This document shows, piece after piece, positions 57,629 through 64,000 of a DNA stretch of 64,000 nt. The notes beneath the pieces were generated by a model that saw nothing but the letters and a program-made list of their open reading frames with translations, was not told the DNA's origin and ran no database searches. This DNA comes from Gnetum montanum. Taxonomy: Eukaryota > Streptophyta > Gnetopsida > Gnetales > Gnetaceae. The position numbers and the translations under genes were made by a program. The DNA lies in assembly GCA_015680685.1 (NCBI GenBank), contig MNCI01005503.1, forward strand, positions 92,685-156,684, in the 5' to 3' direction. Every line of letters starts with the position of its first letter. Positions within the stretch are counted from its first letter, which is position 1.

Positions 57629-59400
57629 TTCATAATGTCAAGATCTATTGGAAATGACTATTTATTCACTAAAAAAAACCTTGAAGGTTAAAAGATATGG
57701 TTGTTTGAATCTTGCAAAAATTGCACATTTTTCAAGACTTTCAAGAGATCACACATCCTAGTACTACTCTAGCACTTGCATGCTTAATTATAGAATTTTT
57801 ATTTCTATGGATACCATATCTTTAAATTAACTATTTGGTAATTTTTGACCATGTCAAAATATTTGAATTTTCCTATCTGTCCATCAAATTTGAGAATTAA
57901 ATTTGTTCATTAAGTAATGAATTTTTTAATTTTTTTATTAATTAACATACTTTTCCTTGAGACCATGAAATCCATGGAGGTTCAAAAAAATAGTTTTCTT
58001 GGTATCTACCAAACACTACTTTCTGGGTAGAGTGACAAGGTGCAAGGTAGCATACATGGTGGTAGTAATCAAGGAAAAGATTATGGTAGATAAGATGAAT
58101 GATAGGTAGAGGATAGAGTGAAGGATAGACAAGAGATGTGTAATGGTGAAAGAAAAATCATGGAAGGTGCTAAGGGAGCAACAAGAAAGCACGATGACCT
58201 ATGTAATTAGCTAAAGTCCAAAACCCTTCTTGTGAGTTACATGGCCTTTTTTGGAGTTGCATAAGGCACTTTGCAATCCCTTGTAGGACTACACAGCCCT
58301 ACAAGAGGTTTCGCTACCCTATACTACCTTGAGAAACCCTTACAAGGGCCTTGTAGCCTTAGGAAAGTTAGCATGGCTACTTTTGTAAAATTTAAATGGA
58401 AAATTTAAATCTATCTATAAAAATTTAACCTCTTAATTTAATACAATCTAAGACTTGGCTTAAGTGGTTAGTTTAATGAACCTTGATAATTTTGATTTCA
58501 TATATCACAGGTCTTGTATTCAACTCTAACTCCTTAAAAATTTTATTATTAAAATGAAATTAAACTTTATAATTTTTTTTAATTTTTATTATTAAAATTT
58601 CCTAAATGATTCTCTTATTTACACAACTAGGAAACTTAACCTAGTGGCTAATAGGAAGATGTTTAAGTCCTTTTGCTTGACAAGGTGAAGTCTTTAGTGT
58701 GATTTGTAGCCCTAAAATTTTGACATGATGTATTTTAAAATTTATTTATTTTCTATTTATTATTTTATTAAGATAGACATAATGAGAAACTTCTAATGTT
58801 AATATCTTCTAAATCATAAGTTTGATGAGGATAAAATTTATACAATTACAATCATCTTCACAAGTACCATGTGTGGGACATGGTTTTAGAGTTCAAAAAA
58901 TAGGTTAAATTTCTATGATTTTGAAAACATAAAATAGCTTATTTTACTAAATTAGATATCAATATGTTAACATCTAGGTGACAAGAGAATTTCTATGTAA
59001 CTTAAGTTCAATTACAAATGATAAATTAAGTTTGGCATCAATCTATAATTTAACATATTCTTTTACAATTTTGGCATCGATCTAGCACAAAGCTATCCTC
59101 TAGTATCATGCCAATAAAATGTAAGTAGGGATGATGAAAATCTTATGGCTAGGTTAAGTTCTTTAAACTCTATAATTTATGGACCCTTTATAAGGTTAGG
59201 TAATACTAAGTTACCAAGCTTCAAGTGTTTAGGAAAAATCAGGTCCATAGTAAGAAAATGTCCTAAATGACTTAGGCTATGGTTACTAGCCTCATAGAAT
59301 GAGCATATAGGTAAACTTAGTTAACTTTGCAAAATTCTAATAATAGTACAATATGGGTAAAGTCAGATAGGCTAATGTACTCTTGTCTTATAAGAGTTTC
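57629..59400. other. Unassigned AT-rich sequence with tRNA-like patches
   Basis: No gene is seen. Two stretches (58450-58545 and 58628-58710) contain A-box-like TGGCTTAAGTGGT and TAACCTAGTGGCT; the first is followed by a B-box-like GGTCTTGTATTCAACTC. These could be remnants of tRNA-derived SINEs, but no poly-A tail or duplication was established. Confidence 0.35.
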
Positions 59401-59406
59401 TTATCG

Positions 59407-59516
59407 TTGATATATGTTGTTAATGTGTGACCAAGACTGTTCACATGCATATCCATGGAACTTGATATATGTTGTTAATGTGTGACCAAGACTCTTCACA
59501 TGCATATCCATGGAAA
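59407..59516 (+). repeat. 55-bp tandem duplication
   Basis: Copies 59407-59461 and 59462-59516 differ at about two positions (GACTGTTC/GACTCTTC and the last base). It looks young against its decayed surroundings. Confidence 0.9.
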
Positions 59517-59681
59517 TTGTTGGTATAACATATTTTTGATAGCATGGCTTGTCTTGGACATGATGTGCATTTGGTGATAAATCATGATTCTTCATTGATG
59601 TCAACTTATGATTTTTTATTAGATTATAGTCAACACTTGATTCTTCGTAACCCTTGAATTATGGTTTGCTCTCATGCTAAT

Positions 59682-59990
59682 TGTGACATCCCATTCTTAG
59701 ATGTCATGGTAATGTCAAATATATGTAACATTCAACATTATGCATAAAGAATTTAATAAGAAAAATATAGAAGGAAATAAAAACAAAGTTTTTGGTGGTG
59801 TAAATTTTGGACACACTTTTAGGAGACTACGGCCTAGGGCACCTCCCATATGGGTACCGAAACCCAAGAATAGTCTTACAAAATAATAATAATAATAATA
59901 ATAATAATCCAAACAAAATATTGAAAATTTTGAATTAAATTTAAATTTTAGGAAGGTTATGTTTGGATTATAATAAATAAAAAAACATAG
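59682..59990 (+). repeat. Possible gypsy LTR fragment
   Basis: TGTGACATCCCATTC at the left resembles Del/Tekay-type LTR starts, and GGGTACCGAAACCC near 59855-59868 resembles motifs of that group. No partner or primer site is seen. An (AAT)n microsatellite lies at 59882-59908. Confidence 0.3.
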
Positions 59991-60089
59991 TAAAATACCC
60001 AAAATTAAAATTAAACATTTGTGCTTTTTTGAAAAGTAAGCAATACAAAAGGAAAATTGAAATTAAATTAAAATTTATCTGCCCCTTCT

Positions 60090-60494
60090 ATGATGTTGCC
60101 GGTAATGGGCATCCGCTGCAATTATCAGGTGCTACAGTCAGTTGTTGCTGCCAATTGCTTACCTGGCTACTCCACTCCAGGATCTGAGCTGCAGTCCAAG
60201 ATCTCCCTGCCCCATGTCAGCTTTGACCACCCACCTAGAACCTTCCTTTCCTATGAGAGAAGCTTGAGCCACACAAACAGAATAGATGAAGAATCATTCA
60301 AACAATGTCGGATTAAACAACCACCAATGAATCAGTCTGCCATCCAATCCTCCAAATTCAAGATCAAACAGCAATCCTTATTCGCTGATGAATCGGTCAA
60401 AACGGCTCTGTTATGTAAGGCGGGATTCAAAAGCAGGACCGCCGGTGCAAACATCCAAAGACCCTTACAACATAACCAAAAACAACGACACTAG
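60090..60494 (+). CDS. Possible coding exon of an unrecognised low-copy gene
   Basis: An open frame of 134 codons, starting MMLPVMGIRCNYQ, in a stretch that stands out by intact CpGs (CCGG, TCGG, GGCGGG) and balanced base use. It is serine-, glutamine- and lysine-rich with a mildly hydrophobic start. A plastid- or mitochondrion-targeting N-terminus is conceivable, but no domain was recognised. GT at TAT|GTAAGG (about 60414) could be a donor, which would make this a first exon. The opposite strand also has open frames, so strand and even coding status are uncertain. No retrotransposon similarity was seen here. Confidence 0.3.
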   Translation: MMLPVMGIRCNYQVLQSVVAANCLPGYSTPGSELQSKISLPHVSFDHPPRTFLSYERSLSHTNRIDEESFKQCRIKQPPMNQSAIQSSKFKIKQQSLFADESVKTALLCKAGFKSRTAGANIQRPLQHNQKQRH

Positions 60495-60509
60495 AAAAAA
60501 CACAGCAAA

Positions 60510-60683
60510 ATGCAGTTTTTAGTGTTTGTCGGAGCGGGCAAGCAATTTGCTGGAGCGAAAGAACTCGAAATTCAAAAACAAAAGCTGCAGCAAATCTACA
60601 ATGAGAAGCAGCATTTACACATCCCCGTGCCAAGGGTGCCACAACATGGATTTATAGACGCAGAGGAGCCGAGCAATGAATGA
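60510..60683 (+). CDS. Short open frame (57 codons) next to the possible exon
   Basis: MQFLVFVGAGKQFAGAKELE, a QKQKLQQ helix-like middle, and end AEEPSNE before TGA. Composition is protein-like and it lies in the same CpG-retaining island as 60090-60494. No homologue recognised; it may be chance. Confidence 0.2.
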   Translation: MQFLVFVGAGKQFAGAKELEIQKQKLQQIYNEKQHLHIPVPRVPQHGFIDAEEPSNE

Positions 60684-61808
60684 TGCATGCTTGAGTACCC
60701 GTAAAATACTAAGTTTGAACCTATAAAAGGAACATATCCGAGTTTGGAAATTGTGAAATTCCAACCCTATTTTTCTGGATCGACTCCCATCATTCCTTGA
60801 AACGAACTCCCCGTAGAAGGCCAAACCTGAAAAAGAAATCCCCCCTCCTCTATCACACCGATCATACCTCTTTTTTTTTTCACAAAACATGGCTCACGGT
60901 TACACATGTATTTTTTTGTTTTTTGTTTTTTAATTTTATGTAATTCATTTTTTTTATTTTTTATTAATAACAAATTTAACCTAAATTCAAATATACGGTG
61001 TAAAACAATTTAGAGTTACTTTGCTTTGAAGCTAGCAGTAGCTGATAAAATAAATCAGGAACCAAAGAACAAGGAAGCCCAAGAACAAACAAGGCATTCA
61101 AATTTTAATAGAATCTAAAGAGAACACCCCATTCCCTACTAATATGCAAAAAATAATGTAGAATAAACATAAACAAATTTCTCTGCCCATTGGTTGCTGA
61201 AATTGAGTTAGCATAGTTCCCTATAGAAGATCAGTGCCAAATGGCTGCTGTTGATGCCTGCACTTACAAATGTCACTGCATATACCCACAAGGGTTTGCA
61301 AGGAAAGTGAAAGATGTATCTTGATTGCACATTTTCTTTTTATGCAAGGCTACTAACATAGAATCAAAGGCATTTGTTCAAAGCAGCATGTTTAGGGCAA
61401 CACGAATTTCTTGCAGTTTTCTTGAATTTAGTTTGCCTTTGCATGACATAGAAATTGACATTTCATATAGATTAGTCACTACTCCTACTTCTAAGTTTAA
61501 ATGAAGACCAATATTGTTGATAATGGCCCAATGCTTAGCATGGGTGAGGTTGACCTCAACACTTAGCCTCCAAACTACAAATTCCATGCAAGTGCAAGGA
61601 TAGCAAAACCATAAAAATTTTAAATGAAAATGTAAGAGATGGAGAAACAAAAACATCACAAAATAAGAAATGCAAACTTGAAAGTAAACTATAATGTTCT
61701 AGACATGATCAAAATAACCAAATAATCAAAAGAGACACTAGTGTGGGCCATCCAAACGACCATTAAAATCTAAATATATGATTTATTATTATTTTAACTA
61801 CTCAAATC

Positions 61809-61841
<33 letters not shown>

Positions 61842-62853
61842 GCTCTTATTCTCAATATCTTTGCAAGATAAAAGTAAAAGAATGCAGACTATTCTGAGTA
61901 TGAGACCTTTACAAAACTTAGTGAGGAGGATAAGGTAAAGCTCATGTTAGATCATAGTAAGCCATAACTTTCAAATTTTTCCTTAGGTCTTTTCTTTTCT
62001 TTCTTTTATTTTTTTTGAAAACTTAAATTCGAAATGGGAAATGGAGGCTACGGTGAGGATTGCTACCAGACCCCATCACACTCAAGAACTTATTACACTG
62101 CCAATGAACATGGTCCTCATTCATTTTTTTTTAAAGAAACTTTGCTCATGGTGTACTTCATTCTTGAGGTAGGAATTCCAACACGAGTCTGGTCGATTAG
62201 CTACATTGCCAAAGAGCATGGTCCTTTTCGAAACTTTGCCCATGGTGTAGTTCAACCCTCATGTATGTGCCTTTGATTACCATTTAATGGCATCATAGCA
62301 AGGGTGGCTAAGGACTCTCAAGTGGAAATGAACACACTTCACCCGGTTGTTCACAGGATAACCATGGATCATCACCTCTAAGGGCTAGGGCTTATGAGAG
62401 AAAAGAATAGAATTTTCCAAGGTTATTTAGTGATTATGACTAACCATTCTCCAACGTCACATATCCTACACTCACATGATCATGATGATAACATGATAAG
62501 TTTGTATAAATCCAATGCTCCATAATCTAACATAACAAATAAACTGAAACCTTGGAATCAATTGGAAAGAGTTATAATATTATTGAAATATAAAATATAA
62601 AGTGGATCTTTATAACATTATTGAAATATAACATTACGGTAATAGTAAATTATATTATACCTACATTATTTCTCAATGGTGTTAAGATGACCCAATGTGA
62701 AGTAACTCAAATGAAAAATGATTACTAAAATCATATGAAGAACACAATAATCAAATCAATATGCTAAGAAAGAAATAATGAAAATCTAGGCAAAATATGG
62801 AAATGCAACTATATACATATGAAATGCAAAGAAAAAGAGACAAAAACATGCAA
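60684..62853. other. Mostly unassigned sequence
   Basis: CpG-retaining sequence continues to about 60890, including CCTATAAAAGG at 60720-60730 (TATA-like, plus strand). After that it is AT-rich. (TA)n lies at about 61808-61836. A diverged direct repeat lies at 62090-62165 and 62198-62265. No gene is recognised; the last part may be the 3' end of element L. Confidence 0.5.
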
Positions 62854-63180
62854 CTAAGAATCTACCAAGTGTCCATGTGGGGCACCTGAGTAGAAATGCT
62901 TCAAATGAAATGCATTAAAATTCCTATTCAACCTATGTCCTTGCACATCCACAACCTTGTACACATTAGGGCCAATGACATCTTTAATTTTGAATGGGCC
63001 TGACCAAATAGAAGAGAACTTAGCTTGAAGATTTGCTAGGTTACTTGTTCTGCCTTTTTCCAAGACTAGGTCTTCTATCTTAAAGACTTCACCAACATAC
63101 TTCTTGTCAAGACATTGTTTAACAATTTTTCAATGCTTAAGATTATGAAAATCAAGACCTAATCTTAACTTACTTGATCA
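62854..63180 (-). pseudogene. Element L integrase C-terminal end
   Basis: The minus-strand frame (63063-62854, extended upstream to about 63160 through one stop) reads FKIEDLVLEKGRT, FSSIWSGPFKIKDVIG, NVYKVVDVQGHRLNRNFNAF and HLKHFY. It matches the C-terminal integrase end of Ty3/gypsy elements (order: VLV+, W.GPF, Y.L.D..G, WN..HLK.YY). It lies immediately after the protease-side region, so RT, RNase H and most of integrase are deleted between about 63160 and 63180. Confidence 0.75.
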
Positions 63181-64000
63181 TTTTCTATCAAGTTTTTCTT
63201 TGATATAAGTTTCAATGATAGGTTTAGGTCTTGGTGGATTATCAAATATAGCCTTTCTAGGAGAATGTTCCATGGATGTGTCATTAAAATTTAGCACACC
63301 TTCAAATGTTTTAAGAGGTAGGTTTTTACTTACATCTTTCTCTTCCTCTAAAGGTGATGGATTAGTCAAATGAAATCCATTGTGTTGTTGATAATGCAAG
63401 GTGTCTCCATAGATTTCTTCCCCTTCTCTAGAACTTTGACAAGATTGGGTGGAATCTACATGAGAGACAAGATTTATTTTTGTAATTGCACTCACATAGT
63501 CATTTTTAACATGTTTGCTACGCTCAACCTCAATAACCCCAACATACATATTAGTGTTTCGATCTTCCAAAGGTTGTTTTTGTTGATCGAAGGCTGTAAT
63601 TACTTGTTTATAGAAGGCTTCTCAAGGTATAGTCATGTACTCAAATTTTTCTTTGATAGGGATTAATAGTTCTAAGAAATCTAACCTTAAGAAGCCTCCA
63701 AACTTGGCTCCAAAAGTCCTAGATAAGAGCACACAATAGGTGGGTGTCATGTCAACTACTAAGATATCCATATAACATGTAAATGTAGGGTATTGCTTAA
63801 GTTGTACCTTTGCTCTTCTTAACAATCCTACCACAGGTATGTTAGATCCATCAAGTTGAATCAAACTTTTTGTTTGTGATATCATTTGTGCTCCTAAGGC
63901 ATTACAAACATCAAGAGGCATGACACTAACAGTTGCATCGGAATCCATTAAATAGTTGTGAACATTCTTCCCTAAAATGATCAATGTTGTTAAGAAAGGG
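63178..64000 (-). pseudogene. Element L aspartic protease and linker, runs off window
   Basis: Frame 63984-63622 (open to the window edge): NYLMDSDATVSVMPLDVCNALG holds the protease site as D-S-D-A where the family has D-S/T-G-A, so the Gly is lost. Then come IQLDGSNIPVVGLL, YMDILVVDMTPTYCVLLSR, FGAKFGGFLRLD and IPIKEKFEYM, the standard plant Ty3/gypsy protease end. After one stop an acidic linker follows (63570-63178: NLPLKTFEGVLNFNDTSMEH…). RT is deleted. Gag lies beyond the right edge. Confidence 0.75.

Noticed and set aside
60427-60973. Overlapping minus-strand frames of 68-91 codons in the CpG-retaining island
   Set aside because: They overlap each other and the plus-strand frames, and no start context, domain or splice structure favours them. 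Strand is left open in the island finding.
61378-61659. 93-codon minus-strand frame
   Set aside because: No recognisable domain and no support from context.
1-64000. tRNA and rRNA genes
   Set aside because: No cloverleaf-capable tRNA or rRNA core sequence was recognised; tRNA-like strings are primer binding sites or the weak SINE-like patches.

Overview
The window is repeat-rich nuclear DNA of a seed plant with a large genome. The evidence is stacked, nested LTR retrotransposons of plant type, tRNA-Asp and tRNA-Met primer sites, AT-rich sequence, and CpG decay (CG to TG/CA) almost everywhere. The species cannot be told from the sequence. No intact, clearly functional host gene was found; the best candidate for low-copy genic DNA is about 60.06-60.89 kb.

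Layout: 1-15.4 kb is an old minus-strand Ty3/gypsy element (J; gag, protease, RT, part of RNase H). It shares an LTR with a second copy (K) and is split by element D (3750-12983, plus strand, TSD AAAGG). 15.4-19.4 kb is mostly unassigned, with a degenerate minisatellite and C-rich tracts. 19.4-27.7 kb is element B (minus, perfect TSD GGGTG). 27.7-32.8 kb holds LTR debris and a decayed gypsy gag-PR-RT remnant (F). 32.9-42.1 kb is a decayed plus-strand gypsy element (H; tRNA-Met-type primer site) into which element C (34565-40980, minus, TSD ATAAT) landed between protease and RT. 42.8-51.4 kb is element A (plus, TSD ATAGC/ATATC). 52.5-57.6 kb is a gag-only Copia-type element (E, TSD ATACA). 57.6-64 kb is fragmentary, with a 55-bp tandem duplication, a possible genic island and a decayed gypsy element (L) running off the right edge.

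The main biology is one family, elements A, B, C and D. They share TGATG...CATCA LTRs, a tRNA-Asp-type primer site decayed at CpGs, a gag with a variant zinc knuckle, and a PPT GTCATGGGGGTA or close variant. A, B and D have no recognisable pol. After gag they carry about 1.3-1.6 kb of non-coding DNA that can still be aligned between copies, then a long second gene (ORF2). ORF2 combines a domain resembling the 'putative plant transposon protein' family with a coiled-coil-like C-terminal half.

ORF2 appears to have its own transcription unit. In A and B a TATA box lies next to GATATC palindromes, the same module that forms the LTR promoter. In A, B and D this is followed by a short candidate intron (AGG|GTAA donor; acceptor at or one base before the ORF2 ATG). 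C keeps gag plus protease, has lost most of ORF2, and has a truncated 5' LTR without a primer site. All copies carry stops or frameshifts and would need proteins supplied by an autonomous relative such as J. Functions beyond family resemblance are inference.
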